The position numbers and the translations under genes are program-made. The notes below the pieces were generated by a model. It was not told the origin of the DNA. It saw only the letters and a list, made by a program, of their open reading frames with translations, and did no database searches. A stretch of 64,000 nt of DNA from contig NZ_JARUMJ010000001.1 in NCBI RefSeq assembly GCF_036898465.1, forward strand, positions 1,860,001 to 1,924,000, in the 5' to 3' direction. Shown here in pieces: positions 9,428 to 17,784 of the stretch (position 1 is the first letter of the stretch; every line of letters starts with the position of its first letter). Source of the stretch: Streptomyces sp. B21-105 (GTDB taxonomy: Bacteria > Actinomycetota > Actinomycetes > Streptomycetales > Streptomycetaceae).

Positions 9428-9462
9428 GGATACCAGTCCACCTTCCTAGAATTGGCCATGGT

Positions 9463-9482
9463 TGGCTTTCACTTCCAAGCCA
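9463..9482. promoter_or_regulatory. Candidate MocR operator (inverted repeat)
   Basis: TGGCTT (9463-9468), eight bases, then AAGCCA (9477-9482) form a perfect inverted repeat in the region shared by the MocR gene and the divergent YczE gene. TTGGC is also repeated directly (9452-9456 and 9462-9466). MocR proteins bind paired half-sites of this kind of spacing; assignment is by position only. Confidence 0.45.
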
Positions 9483-9526
9483 CAGAGTGTCACGAGTCAG
9501 GCCACTACCACCACAGGGGGCACTTC

Positions 9527-10219
9527 TTGGAGACCAAGGGACTTCTCCGGCGTCCGATGCGGGGACGCCCGGCCCGAGGAGCACTGCCGCGACGCCTGTT
9601 GCAGCTGTACGCCGGCCTCGCGCTCTACGGCGCCAGTTCGGCGCTGCTCGTCAGGGCGGGCCTCGGGCTGGAGCCCTGGAACGTGCTGCACCAGGGCCTG
9701 TCCGAACTGACCGGGATGACGATCGGGGTCGTGACGACCCTCCTCGGCGCGCTGGTGCTGCTGCTGTGGATCCCGTTGCGCCAGCGCCCGGGGCTCGGCA
9801 CGATCTCCAACGTCCTGGCCATCGGCGTCGCGATGGACGGCACGCTCGCCCTGGTTCCCGAGGCGCGCACACTGGCCGTGCGCGTCCCCCTCATGGCGGC
9901 GGCGATCGTGCTCAACGGGGCCGCCACCGGCCTGTACATCGCCGCCGACTTCGGCCCCGGGCCGCGCGACGGGCTGATGACGGGACTGCACCGGCGCACC
10001 GGGCGCTCGATCCGTGTGATGCGGACGACGGTCGAGGCCGTGGTCGTGGCGACCGGGTTCGCGCTCGGCGGCACCATCGGCGTGGGCACCGTGCTCTACG
10101 CGGTCGTGATCGGCCCGCTCGCCCAGTTCTTCCTGCGGGTGTTCGCCGTCCCCGCCCCTGCAGCCGGCAGCACGGTCGTTGCCGCGGGGACACCCCGGGG
10201 AGCGATACTGCGTCCGTGA
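9527..10219 (+). CDS. YczE/YitT-type integral membrane protein
   Basis: About 230 residues from a TTG preceded by AGGGGG six bases upstream; in-frame ATGs at 9458 and 9557 are alternatives, but the first would overlap the operator-like repeat. At least five hydrophobic helices are visible (ALYGASSALLVRAG, IGVVTTLLGALVLLLWIPL, MAAAIVLNGAATGLYIAA, VVVATGFALGGTIG, VLYAVVIGPLAQFF). GLEPWNVLHQG and GPGPRDGLMTGL are the two family-specific loops. YczE-type proteins are almost always next to a MocR regulator, as here. Substrate or role is unknown. The stop overlaps the next start (GTGA), suggesting coupling to the phosphodiesterase gene. Confidence 0.85.
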   Translation: METKGLLRRPMRGRPARGALPRRLLQLYAGLALYGASSALLVRAGLGLEPWNVLHQGLSELTGMTIGVVTTLLGALVLLLWIPLRQRPGLGTISNVLAIGVAMDGTLALVPEARTLAVRVPLMAAAIVLNGAATGLYIAADFGPGPRDGLMTGLHRRTGRSIRVMRTTVEAVVVATGFALGGTIGVGTVLYAVVIGPLAQFFLRVFAVPAPAAGSTVVAAGTPRGAILRP

Positions 10220-10983
10220 CCAGCGCCGTACGCCACCCGTACCTCGACCACCCGCGGCCCATCCCGATCGCCCACCGCGGCGGGGCCGCGGACGGTCTGG
10301 AGAACACCGTGGCGCAGTTCCGGCGGGCGGTCGAGGCGGGTTACCGCTACATGGAGACCGATGTGCACGCCACCTTGGACGGCCGACTGGTCGCCCTCCA
10401 CGACGCGACGCTGGACCGGGTGACCGACGCCTCGGGCCCCGTCGCCGACCTCCCGTGGTCGGACGTGGCCCACGCGCGCGTGGGCGGCGAGGAGCCGGTG
10501 CCGCTCTTCGAGGAACTGCTGGAGACGTTCCCCGGGGTGCGGTGGAACATCGATCTCAAGGCGGAGCCCGCCCTGCGCCCCCTGCTCGACCTGATCGACC
10601 GCACGGGCGCGTGGGACCGCGTCTGCGTCGGCTCGTTCTCCGAGGCCCGCGTCGTCCGCGCCCAGCGGCTGGCGGGCCCGCGCCTGGCGACGTCGTACGG
10701 CACCCGGGGCGTGCTCGGCCTGCGGCTGCGGTCGTGGGGCGTGCCCGCGCCGCTGCGCCGCTCGGCGGTCGCCGCGCAGGTGCCCGAGGTGCGGTCGGGG
10801 GTTCAGGTGGTGGACCGGCGTTTCGTCCGCGCCGCGCACGCGCGCGGGCTGCAGGTGCACGTATGGACGGTCAACGAACCGGATCGGATGCGCCGGCTCC
10901 TCGACCTGGGGGTCGATGGCATCATGACCGATCACATCGACACGTTGCGCATGGTCATGCAGGACCGGGGCGTCTGGGTCTGA
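10216..10983 (+). CDS. Glycerophosphodiester phosphodiesterase
   Basis: 255 residues from a GTG that overlaps the preceding stop. GDPD motifs are clear: AHRGG (residues 19-23) with LENT, ETDVHATLDG (47-56) and LHD (61-63), then a NIDLKAE strand and HVWTVNEPDRM near the C-terminus. The conserved His, Glu and Asp of the metal and catalytic site are all present. It would hydrolyse glycerophosphodiesters to sn-glycerol 3-phosphate and an alcohol. There is no signal peptide, so it should act in the cytoplasm like UgpQ. It is followed after 52 bases by an MFS gene in the same direction. Confidence 0.93.
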   Translation: MTSAVRHPYLDHPRPIPIAHRGGAADGLENTVAQFRRAVEAGYRYMETDVHATLDGRLVALHDATLDRVTDASGPVADLPWSDVAHARVGGEEPVPLFEELLETFPGVRWNIDLKAEPALRPLLDLIDRTGAWDRVCVGSFSEARVVRAQRLAGPRLATSYGTRGVLGLRLRSWGVPAPLRRSAVAAQVPEVRSGVQVVDRRFVRAAHARGLQVHVWTVNEPDRMRRLLDLGVDGIMTDHIDTLRMVMQDRGVWV

Positions 10984-11035
10984 CCTCGGCCCGCCGCCCG
11001 CGCGCGGGTTCCGGGAGCGGGAAGCGAGGGCACGG

Positions 11036-12382
11036 GTGGACATCGACACCGTGCGGACGGCGGCGTCCGACGAGGCCGCCGGGCGGCGGCGCGAGCAGCG
11101 CGGCTGGTACTTCTACGACTGGGCGTGCTCCGTCTACTCGACGAGCGTGCTCACCGTGTTCCTGGGCCCGTACCTGACCTCGGTCGCCAAGGAGGCCGCG
11201 GACGCCGACGGTTACGTGCATCCGCTCGGCATCCCGGTCAGCGCCGGCTCGTTCTTCGCGTACTCGGTCTCCCTGTCCGTGATCGTAGCCGTCCTCGTGA
11301 TGCCGCTCGTGGGCGCCGCGGCCGACCGGTCCGGCCGCAAGAAGCCCCTGCTGGGCGCCGCCGCCTATGTGGGCGCGGCGGCCACCGCCTGCATGTTCTT
11401 CCTGGGCGGCGACCGCTATCTGCTGGGCGGCGCGCTGCTCGTCGTGGCGAACGCGGCCCAGTCCGTGGCGATGATGCTCTACAACTCCTATCTGCCGCAG
11501 ATCGCCCCGCCCGAGGAACGCGACGCGGTCTCCTCCCGAGGGTGGGCCTTCGGTTACGCGGCGGGCTCGCTGGTACTGATCGCGAACCTGGTGCTCTACC
11601 TCGCCCACGACTCCTTCGGCGTCTCCGAGTCCGCCGCCGTCCGCATCTGTCTCGCCTCGGCCGGTCTGTGGTGGGGCGGCTTCACGGTGATCCCGCTGCT
11701 GCGACTGCGCGACCGGCCGGCCGTCGTGCGGGAGGCGACGGCTCCGGGACTGCGCCAGCTCGCGGCGACGGTCCGCGACATGCGCCGCCACCCGCTGACG
11801 CTCGCCTTCCTCCTCGCCTACCTGGTCTACAACGACGGCATCCAGACGGTGATCTCTCAGGCCTCGGTCTACGGCTCCGAGGAGCTCGGCCTCAGCCAGG
11901 GCACGCTGATCGGGGCGGTCCTGCTGGTGCAGGTGCTCGCCGTGGCGGGGGCGCTCGGCATGGGACGCCTGGCCCGGACGTACGGCGCCAAGCGGACGAT
12001 CCTCGGATCCCTGGTGGCGTGGACGCTCACGCTGGGCGCCGGGTACTTCCTGCCCGCCGGAGCGCCGGTGGCGTTCTTCCTGCTGGCCGGCGCCATCGGG
12101 CTGGTCCTCGGCGGCAGCCAGGCCCTCTCCCGCTCCCTCTTCTCCCATCTCGTCCCGCCGGGGAAGGAGGCCGAGTACTTCTCGGCGTACGAGATGAGCG
12201 ACCGCGGCATGAGCTGGCTCGGGCCGCTGATCTTCGGCCTCACCTACCAGCTGACCGGCAGTTACCGGGACGCGATCGTCTCCCTGGTGGCCTTCTTCGT
12301 CATCGGCTTCCTGCTGCTGGCGAGGGTGCCCGTGCGGCAGGCGATCGGCGACGCGGGGAACCCGGCGCCCGAGAAGATTTAG
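11036..12382 (+). CDS. UMF1/BtlA-type MFS transporter
   Basis: 448 residues with about 12 hydrophobic helices. The N-terminus QRGWYFYDWACSVYSTSVLTVFLGPY split over two helices is the signature of the UMF1 family (COG2270, related to Atg22-type effluxers), and the loop DRSGRKKPLLG is the MFS motif A. Later QALSRSLFSHLVPPGKEAEYF is another conserved UMF1 block. The start is a GTG after a GAGCGGGAAGCGAGGG stretch. It follows the phosphodiesterase gene closely, so export or import of a related small molecule is possible, but the substrate cannot be read from the sequence. Located in the cytoplasmic membrane. Confidence 0.88.
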   Translation: MDIDTVRTAASDEAAGRRREQRGWYFYDWACSVYSTSVLTVFLGPYLTSVAKEAADADGYVHPLGIPVSAGSFFAYSVSLSVIVAVLVMPLVGAAADRSGRKKPLLGAAAYVGAAATACMFFLGGDRYLLGGALLVVANAAQSVAMMLYNSYLPQIAPPEERDAVSSRGWAFGYAAGSLVLIANLVLYLAHDSFGVSESAAVRICLASAGLWWGGFTVIPLLRLRDRPAVVREATAPGLRQLAATVRDMRRHPLTLAFLLAYLVYNDGIQTVISQASVYGSEELGLSQGTLIGAVLLVQVLAVAGALGMGRLARTYGAKRTILGSLVAWTLTLGAGYFLPAGAPVAFFLLAGAIGLVLGGSQALSRSLFSHLVPPGKEAEYFSAYEMSDRGMSWLGPLIFGLTYQLTGSYRDAIVSLVAFFVIGFLLLARVPVRQAIGDAGNPAPEKI

Positions 12383-12660
12383 CACTCAGGACGAAAGGGC
12401 GGTAGTGTACGCGTTTGGCCTGCCAGGCGTACCGTTACTGCGCGTCAAAGATGCCGAAACGCTGGGTGACATCTCCTTACAGAGGTGACAAACCGGGCGC
12501 CGGTGGGTACTGCACTGGTTGACAAGGCTGCGGCTACGACGGCGACCCACGACCCGGAACGGGACTCGGTACGGGAATCTTTACCGCCGACCGGACGTTG
12601 ACCGGATGACGACGACAGCGACACCTGTCCTGTGGGCGACAAGCCCGGGAGGCACGATTC
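12383..12660 (+). other. rbpA upstream region with a second possible promoter or small ORF
   Basis: This 278-base region holds the SigR promoter (listed separately) and two weaker signals. TTAGCA (12379-12384), 18 bases and TAGTGT (12403-12408) resemble a housekeeping promoter. Alternatively, a GTG at 12405 after AAAGGGCGG opens a 27-codon frame ending at 12488. The two readings exclude each other. A TTGACA also occurs at 12519-12524 without a matching -10. Confidence 0.35.
12573..12599 (+). promoter_or_regulatory. SigR-type promoter of rbpA
   Basis: GGGAAT at 12573-12578 and GTT at 12597-12599 are separated by exactly 18 bases, the consensus of Streptomyces SigR (thiol-oxidative stress) promoters. 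Transcription would begin about 12606, leaving a leader of about 55 bases before the rbpA ATG. rbpA is a known SigR target in S. coelicolor, so this assignment combines sequence and established knowledge. Confidence 0.85.
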
Positions 12661-13035
12661 ATGAGTGAGCGAGCTCTTCGCGGCACGCGCCTCGTGGTGA
12701 CCAGCTACGAGACGGACCGCGGCATCGACCTGGCCCCGCGCCAGGCCGTGGAGTACGCATGTGAGAAGGGGCACCGGTTTGAAATGCCCTTCTCGGTCGA
12801 GGCGGAGATTCCGCCGGAGTGGGAGTGCAAGGTCTGCGGAGCCCCTGCACTCCTCGTGGACGGCGACGGCCCTGAGGAGAAGAAGGCCAAGCCCGCGCGT
12901 ACACATTGGGACATGCTGATGGAGCGGCGGACCCGCGAGGAACTCGAAGAGGTCCTCGAGGAGCGGCTGGCCGTTCTGCGGTCCGGGGCGATGAACCTTG
13001 CGGTGCATCCCCGGGACAGCCGCAAGTCGGCATAG
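12661..13035 (+). CDS. rbpA: RNA polymerase-binding protein RbpA
   Basis: 124 residues, the same length as S. coelicolor RbpA. The N-terminal core domain carries the zinc ligands C34, H38, C56 and C59 (YACEKGHRF and ECKVCG), followed by a basic linker around residues 74-80 (EEKKAKPARTHWDML) and a C-terminal helical sigma-interaction domain (RTREELEEVLEERL). RbpA binds the housekeeping sigma factor and RNA polymerase and stabilises open complexes at sigma-A-type promoters. The SigR promoter 60-90 bases upstream links it to disulfide stress and rifampicin tolerance. It is followed by a long hairpin and convergent with fxsA. Confidence 0.97.
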   Translation: MSERALRGTRLVVTSYETDRGIDLAPRQAVEYACEKGHRFEMPFSVEAEIPPEWECKVCGAPALLVDGDGPEEKKAKPARTHWDMLMERRTREELEEVLEERLAVLRSGAMNLAVHPRDSRKSA

Positions 13036-13075
13036 CCCCGCACGGCTGAGGCCGGCTGCACCACACGCACGCAAT

Positions 13076-13119
13076 GACCGCGGGCGCCGTACGTGAATAT
13101 GCGTACGGCGCCCGCGGTC
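13076..13119. terminator. Hairpin terminator downstream of rbpA
   Basis: A perfect 18-base stem (13076-13093 with 13102-13119) and an eight-base loop, 40 bases after the rbpA stop. There is only a modest T-content after it, as is usual in Streptomyces. It may also limit transcription arriving from the convergent fxsA side. Confidence 0.85.
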
Positions 13120-13371
13120 TTCGTGCTGCCGTTTCTGCGCCGCCGTCCGCATGCCGCCGTCCGCATGCTGCCGGGACGGCCGAGCGCGAGAGGGGGAGCC
13201 GGGAAAGGGCGCGCCCTACGGCCCGCGCCAGGTGGCGGAGCCGGAGAAACGCGCCCGGCGGCAATGCCGGAGAGGCTGCGCACGATGTGGGCCTGCCCCG
13301 AACGGCCTCGGCCCGTCCCGGGGGCCCGTGGGATCCGCGGGACGGGCCGGAAGTCGCCGTCTGCCGCGGAT

Positions 13372-13911
13372 CTACCGGTCGTCCCGGACGACCTCGCCCT
13401 GGACCACCTTGCCGTCGGGGCGGTGGATGCGCGCCTGCTGGAAGGCGTCCCCCAGGGTGCCCGGGGCGGCCGCCGCGACCCGCAGCCGGCGCTCGGCGTA
13501 GGCGCCGACCGCCTTCTGGACCGGCGGGAGGAGCAGGAGCAGGCCGACCGCGTCGGAGATCAGTCCCGGGATCATCAGGAGCAGCCCACCGAGCATCATC
13601 AGGCCGTTGCCCCCACGGCTCGGGGCGGCGCCCCGCTGAAGAGCCTCGTTGAGGTTGCGGAAGGCGCGGCGGCCCGCTCGCTTGATGACCACCGCACCGA
13701 GCACGAATCCGGCGACGAGGAGCAGGAGCACCACGAGGCCGGAGGACGCGCCGGCGACCATCGTCAACAGCCAGATCTCCAGCACCAGCCAGGCGGCGAG
13801 GCCCAGCGGCACGAACGTGCGCAGTCGCGAGCGGCGGGGCTGGGTCTGGGGCTGAGGAGGGCCGGGTCGGTCGGGGGTCGGGTATACGGGGGTCGGAGCT
13901 CCAGTCGGCAT
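13372..13911 (-). CDS. fxsA: FxsA family membrane protein
   Basis: 179 residues. A Pro-rich N-terminal tail (1-28) precedes membrane helices at about 33-50 (FVPLGLAAWLVLEIWLLT), 58-76 and 102-128 (LMMLGGLLLMIPGLISDAVGLLLLL). The segment GGLLLMIPGLISDAVG is the hallmark of FxsA proteins, named for relief of F-exclusion of phage T7 in E. coli. The physiological role is unclear. The C-terminal tail is hydrophilic and basic. It lies between rbpA (convergent) and ppm1 (same direction, 46 bases upstream), an order conserved from memory in S. coelicolor (SCO1421-1423). Confidence 0.9.
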   Translation of the reverse strand: MPTGAPTPVYPTPDRPGPPQPQTQPRRSRLRTFVPLGLAAWLVLEIWLLTMVAGASSGLVVLLLLVAGFVLGAVVIKRAGRRAFRNLNEALQRGAAPSRGGNGLMMLGGLLLMIPGLISDAVGLLLLLPPVQKAVGAYAERRLRVAAAAPGTLGDAFQQARIHRPDGKVVQGEVVRDDR

Positions 13912-13957
13912 GCTTCCAGTGTGCCCGGACCCGGCTCAGAGCGGCGTAAGGGGACGA

Positions 13958-14794
13958 TCAGCCGTCGCTGTGCGACTTGGCGGGCGTCCGCGGCCGCTCG
14001 GGCCGGCCGGCGGTCCGCCCGGTGATCCTGCCGACCCGCTCCCCCACGCCCCACGCCGTTACCCGCCACAGGGCCTCGACGAGGATGTCGCGGCTCATCT
14101 TGGAGTCGCCGTGCTCGCGCTCGACGAAGGTGATGGGGACCTCGACCACGTGGAAGCCGCCCTTGACCGCACGGCGGGCCAGGTCGACCTGGAAGCAGTA
14201 GCCCTGGGAGGCGACCTCGTCCAGGCCCAGCCCCTCGAGGGTCTCGCGGCGGAAGGCCCGGTAGCCGCCGGTGATGTCCCGCAGGGGCAGGTCGAGGGCG
14301 AGGCGGGAGTAGAGGCTGCCGCCGCGCGAGATGACCTCGCGGGACCTGGGCCAGTTCACCACCCGGCCGCCCGGCACCCAGCGAGAGCCGAGAACGAGGT
14401 CCGCGCCCTTGAGTGCGGTGAGCAGCCGCGGCAGTTCCTCGGGCTGGTGGGAGCCGTCGGCGTCCATCTCGATCAGCACGCCGTAGTCGTGGTCCAGGCC
14501 CCAGCGGAAGCCCGCGAGGTAGGCGGCGCCGAGGCCTTCCTTGCCCTTGCGGTGCAGCACCCGGACCTGGTCGTCCGCGGCGGCCAGCTCGTCGGCGAGC
14601 CGTCCGGTGCCGTCGGGGCTGTTGTCGTCGGCGACGAGGACGTGGGCCTCGGGAACAGCCTCCCGCACCCGGCCGACGATGCTCTTGATGTTCTCCGCCT
14701 CGTTGTAGGTCGGGATGATCACCAAGGCCGTGCCGAGCGGACCGAACGTCCTCCCCCGGTCCTGTGCCGCGAGGGTCCCGTCGCCGTCGTTCAC
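13958..14794 (-). CDS. ppm1: Polyprenol monophosphomannose synthase (GT2 family)
   Basis: 278 residues from the GTG at 14794, preceded by AAGGGG. The GT-A fold motifs are [12 protein letters not shown] (25-36), [11 protein letters not shown] (54-64) and the metal-binding DAD at 111-113 within [23 protein letters not shown] and [10 protein letters not shown] follow. It transfers mannose from GDP-mannose to polyprenyl phosphate, supplying the donor for protein O-mannosylation and, from work in S. coelicolor, for phage phiC31 receptor formation. It is the catalytic domain alone, without the fused apolipoprotein N-acyltransferase part seen in M. tuberculosis Ppm1. It acts at the inner face of the membrane. 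Confidence 0.92.
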   Translation of the reverse strand: MNDGDGTLAAQDRGRTFGPLGTALVIIPTYNEAENIKSIVGRVREAVPEAHVLVADDNSPDGTGRLADELAAADDQVRVLHRKGKEGLGAAYLAGFRWGLDHDYGVLIEMDADGSHQPEELPRLLTALKGADLVLGSRWVPGGRVVNWPRSREVISRGGSLYSRLALDLPLRDITGGYRAFRRETLEGLGLDEVASQGYCFQVDLARRAVKGGFHVVEVPITFVEREHGDSKMSRDILVEALWRVTAWGVGERVGRITGRTAGRPERPRTPAKSHSDG

Positions 14795-15350
14795 TGCTGC
14801 CCCTTCTTGTCCGTACGCCGGAGACCACCTTAGTGGCCCCAGCCTGCGATGACGTGACAGGACGTTCGAACTGCGGTGTCGAATCCGCGGAAGCGGGGTA
14901 GCCATGTGCTTTTGGGCCCGTATGTACGCGTCGGCCCTGCCACGGGCGCGTGCCCTGGCCCGCACACGTGCGGGGCTGCTGCGGATGGGGGCCCGGCGCC
15001 CTTCGGGCCGGCCCGGGATCCGCTGGCTGCGGAGCGACCGAAAGCCGTTGTCTACTGAGCACCCGGGCCCCACCCGGGTCACACCTCCCCGACCGGCCGG
15101 AACGTTCCCTCGCTGCGGCACGGGCGCTGAGCCTGGCTGCCAGTGGAGGTGCGCCGGTGCGGCACACCGTCCCTGACCCAGCGGCGCCGCGGCGAGTGCG
15201 CGGATGTTCCCCGGCGGGGCGTCCGGTGGTGGACTCCGCCGAACCTACCGGCCTTCCGCCGTCAGCTGTCAACAGCGGTTCGACCTGCGGGTCTTCTGTC
15301 AACGCGCAGGTCAGCCGGGAGGCTGGCCGGATCGCACGACGACGGGCGGA
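14795..15350. other. Long intergenic region without a supported gene
   Basis: About 560 bases separate ppm1 from the leftward amidohydrolase terminator. Short frames exist on both strands (for example an ATG at 14904 after GCGGGG, 90 codons, very Arg-rich), but their composition resembles random high-GC translation. The AT-richer part next to 14800-14900 probably contains the ppm1 promoter. No RNA gene was recognised. Confidence 0.3.
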
Positions 15351-15388
15351 CGGGTGATCTTTTCAGGGTCGCCCCGGGAGATCACCCG
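15351..15388 (-). terminator. Hairpin overlapping the stop of the amidohydrolase gene
   Basis: CGGGTGATCT (15351-15360) and AGATCACCCG (15379-15388) form a perfect 10-base stem with an 18-base loop. The right arm contains the TGA of the leftward gene (15382-15384). A run of A on the plus strand side (TTTT at 15360-15363) gives the leftward transcript AAAA inside the loop rather than a U-tract, so efficiency is uncertain. Confidence 0.5.
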
Positions 15389-16998
15389 CCCGGCCGCAGG
15401 AACACCGTCCGGCCGCCCACCACGGTGCGCAGACACACCGGGAGGTCGTTCCCGGGCGTCAGATCGGGCAGTCCCGGGGTCCCGGAACGGGGGTCGGTGG
15501 ACCAGCGGGCGACGCGGTCGTCGGGGGCCTGCACCACCAGTTCGTCCGTGCGCCAGACCGCGTAGTCGGCGGGCGCGCCCGGCACCAGCACCCCCGCGTC
15601 GTCGCGGCCGACCGCCCGCCAGCCGCCGCGCGTGTGCGCGGTGAACGCGGCGCGGGCGGAGACACGGTGGTCCGGGGTGCGGTGGAAGGCGGCGGCGCGC
15701 ACGGTCCCCCACGGGTCGAGCGGGGTGACCGGGCTGTCGGAGCCGAAGGCGAGCGGTACGCCGGCCCGCAGTAGGGCGGCGAACGGATTCAGCGTCCTCG
15801 CCCGGTCCGTGCCCAGCCGCTGCGCGTACATGCCCTGCTCGCCTCCCCACAGGGCGTCGAAGGCGGGCTGGACGGAGGCGGTGAGGCCCAGTTCGGCGAA
15901 GGCGGCGACGGTCTCGGGCGTGAGCATCTCCGCGTGCTCCACTCGGTGGCGGGCGGCGCGGATCCGGGCGAGGCCGGTCTTCTCGGCGGCGGCGCGGACG
16001 CCCTCGACGACGGCCGTGACGGCGGCGTCGCCGATGGCGTGGAAGCCGGCCTGGAGTCCTGCTTCGGTGCAGGCCGCCACGTGGGCGGCGACCTCGTCGG
16101 CGTCCAGGTAAGCGGCCCCGGTGTGGCCGGCGTCGGCGTACGGGGTGTGCAGACAGGCGGTGTGGGAGCCGAGGGCTCCGTCGACGAACAGGTCTCCCGC
16201 GGCTCCGAGGGCGCCCAGTTCGCGGGCCTTGTCGACGTCTCGCTCCGCCCAGTAGCCGACGACGCGCGGGCCGGGGGTCTCGGCGGCGAGCCGCAGCAGG
16301 TCGGTGAAGTCGTCCTCGGAGGAGATCTCCGGGCCGGCGCACTCGTGGACGGAGCCGATACCGAGGGAGGCGGCGTGGGCGAGGGCGGTCCGCTGGGCCT
16401 CGGTGCGCTGGGCGGGCGTCACGGCTGCGAACGCGGCGGCGCGGACGGTGTGGTGGGCGCCGCGGGTGAGCGGCTCGCCGTCGGCGAAGCCGGCCGCGTC
16501 CCGGGCCCGGGGGGCGAGTGCCAACAGTGCGGTGGTGACCGCGGCCGAGTGGACGTCGATTCGGCTGAGGTAGAGCGGTCGGCCGCCGGCCGCCTCGTCC
16601 AGTTCCTCCCGCCGGGGCGGACGGCCCTCCGGCCAGCGGGAGGCGTCCCAACCATGGCCCAGCAGCACCTTGTCCTGCGGACGGGACGCCGCGAACGCGC
16701 GCACCAGGGCGAGAGCGGCCGCCAGGGAGGGGGCCGCGGACAGGTCGAGGCCGGTGAGTGTGAGGCCGGTTGACGTGGTGTGCACATGGGCGTCGGTGAA
16801 CGCCGGGGTGACGAGGGCGCCGTCCAGGTCGACCACCTCGTCGACGCCGCCTGCGAAGGCGTCGGCGGCGCCCTCGGAGCCGACCCAGGCGACCTGGCCG
16901 CGTTCGACGACCATCGCGGTCGCGAACGGATCGGCGGGGCTGTGGACCTCTCCTCGGCGGAGCAGGACGGTCTTCGGCTCGGGGGCGTGCTCACTCAT
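15382..16998 (-). CDS. YtcJ-like amidohydrolase family protein
   Basis: 538 residues. PAFTDAHVHTTS (residues 65-76, metal ligands H71 and H73) follows the N-terminal composite beta domain (VVDLDGALVTP). Later AGFHAIGDAAV and GSDSPVTPLDPWGTV provide the third histidine and the catalytic aspartate of the amidohydrolase barrel. The length and order fit the YtcJ/exoenzyme regulatory protein AepA group (Amidohydro_3), metal-dependent enzymes that cleave amides of unknown identity. No signal peptide. It stands 69 bases downstream of the Lrp-type regulator in the same direction, which may control it. Substrate unknown. Confidence 0.88.
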   Translation of the reverse strand: MSEHAPEPKTVLLRRGEVHSPADPFATAMVVERGQVAWVGSEGAADAFAGGVDEVVDLDGALVTPAFTDAHVHTTSTGLTLTGLDLSAAPSLAAALALVRAFAASRPQDKVLLGHGWDASRWPEGRPPRREELDEAAGGRPLYLSRIDVHSAAVTTALLALAPRARDAAGFADGEPLTRGAHHTVRAAAFAAVTPAQRTEAQRTALAHAASLGIGSVHECAGPEISSEDDFTDLLRLAAETPGPRVVGYWAERDVDKARELGALGAAGDLFVDGALGSHTACLHTPYADAGHTGAAYLDADEVAAHVAACTEAGLQAGFHAIGDAAVTAVVEGVRAAAEKTGLARIRAARHRVEHAEMLTPETVAAFAELGLTASVQPAFDALWGGEQGMYAQRLGTDRARTLNPFAALLRAGVPLAFGSDSPVTPLDPWGTVRAAAFHRTPDHRVSARAAFTAHTRGGWRAVGRDDAGVLVPGAPADYAVWRTDELVVQAPDDRVARWSTDPRSGTPGLPDLTPGNDLPVCLRTVVGGRTVFLRPGG

Positions 16999-17067
16999 GG
17001 GGAACAGTCTCGCGCCTCCCCGGGGGCGCCCGTGCCCCAGGGGGCTCGCCCGCCCCTCAGCGGCCTT

Positions 17068-17508
17068 TCAGATCCGCGGCGGCCGGGCCTCGTAGGGGGT
17101 GGACAGGACGACCGTCGTGCGCGTCGACACTCCGGCGAGCGCCCTGAGCCGCCCCAGCAGCTCCTCCAGTTCGTGCGGGGTGGCCACGCGCACCTTGAGG
17201 ATGTAGTTCTCGTCACCGGCCACGCTGTGGCAGGCCTCGATCTCGGGCACGTCCCCCAGCCGCTCGGCGATGTCGTCGGGGGCGCTGGGGTCGAACGGCT
17301 TCACCGAGATGAAGGCGGTCAGGGGCAGCCCGACGGCCTCCGAGTCGACGACGGCCGCGTACCCGCGGATGACGCCGCGCTGTTCCAGCCTGCGCACCCG
17401 CTGGTGCACGGCAGATGTGGACAGGCCCGTGGCCTTGCCCAGATCGGTGTAGCTCATCCGCCCGTCCTTGACGAGCAGCTGCACGATTTGTCGGTCCAGC
17501 TCCTCCAT
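17068..17508 (-). CDS. Lrp/AsnC family transcriptional regulator
   Basis: 146 residues. The N-terminal helix-turn-helix (MSYTDLGKATGLSTSAVHQRVRR in two parts, residues 18-41) follows LDRQIVQLLVKDGR, and the rest is a RAM domain (GLPLTAFISVKPF, EIEACHSVAGDENYILKV). Such proteins bind amino acids and regulate amino-acid metabolism as dimers or octamers. Upstream at 17541-17567 an imperfect inverted arrangement, ACCT and AGGT flanked by TATA and CATA, could be its own site. It precedes the amidohydrolase gene and may regulate it. The effector cannot be deduced. Confidence 0.92.
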   Translation of the reverse strand: MEELDRQIVQLLVKDGRMSYTDLGKATGLSTSAVHQRVRRLEQRGVIRGYAAVVDSEAVGLPLTAFISVKPFDPSAPDDIAERLGDVPEIEACHSVAGDENYILKVRVATPHELEELLGRLRALAGVSTRTTVVLSTPYEARPPRI

Positions 17509-17784
17509 GACGCAAGAACTTACAGGCAGCGCGATCTCCGCGTATACCTATGCAGCGCAGGTCATACCCTGTTTGTGATGTGCGGCGAGCGCCCGCCGGG
17601 GCCACCGGGCATCGCCCGGTGCGCCGCTCGCGCGCGGGGCACCTGCAAGCGGCATGTGACGAATGCCACAGCACTCGTGAACTCTTGGTGATGCACCGGT
17701 GGTTACCGCCGGGACGGGCTGGGAAGTGCTTGCTGTGGTCGAGGCCGCACTGCCGTCACGACCCAGCCCGAGGGGGAGAATCAC

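Noticed and set aside
7763..9457. Long rightward frame ahead of the YczE-type gene
   Set aside because: It is antisense to the MocR gene, whose domains are unmistakable; only the part from about 9527 is coding.
12519..12547. TTGACA as the -35 of a housekeeping rbpA promoter
   Set aside because: No TAnnnT element lies 16-19 bases downstream.
14904..15176. 90-codon rightward frame in the ppm1/amidohydrolase gap
   Set aside because: Arg/Ala/Pro-rich translation without a recognisable fold and with stop-poor high-GC background; not enough evidence for a gene.
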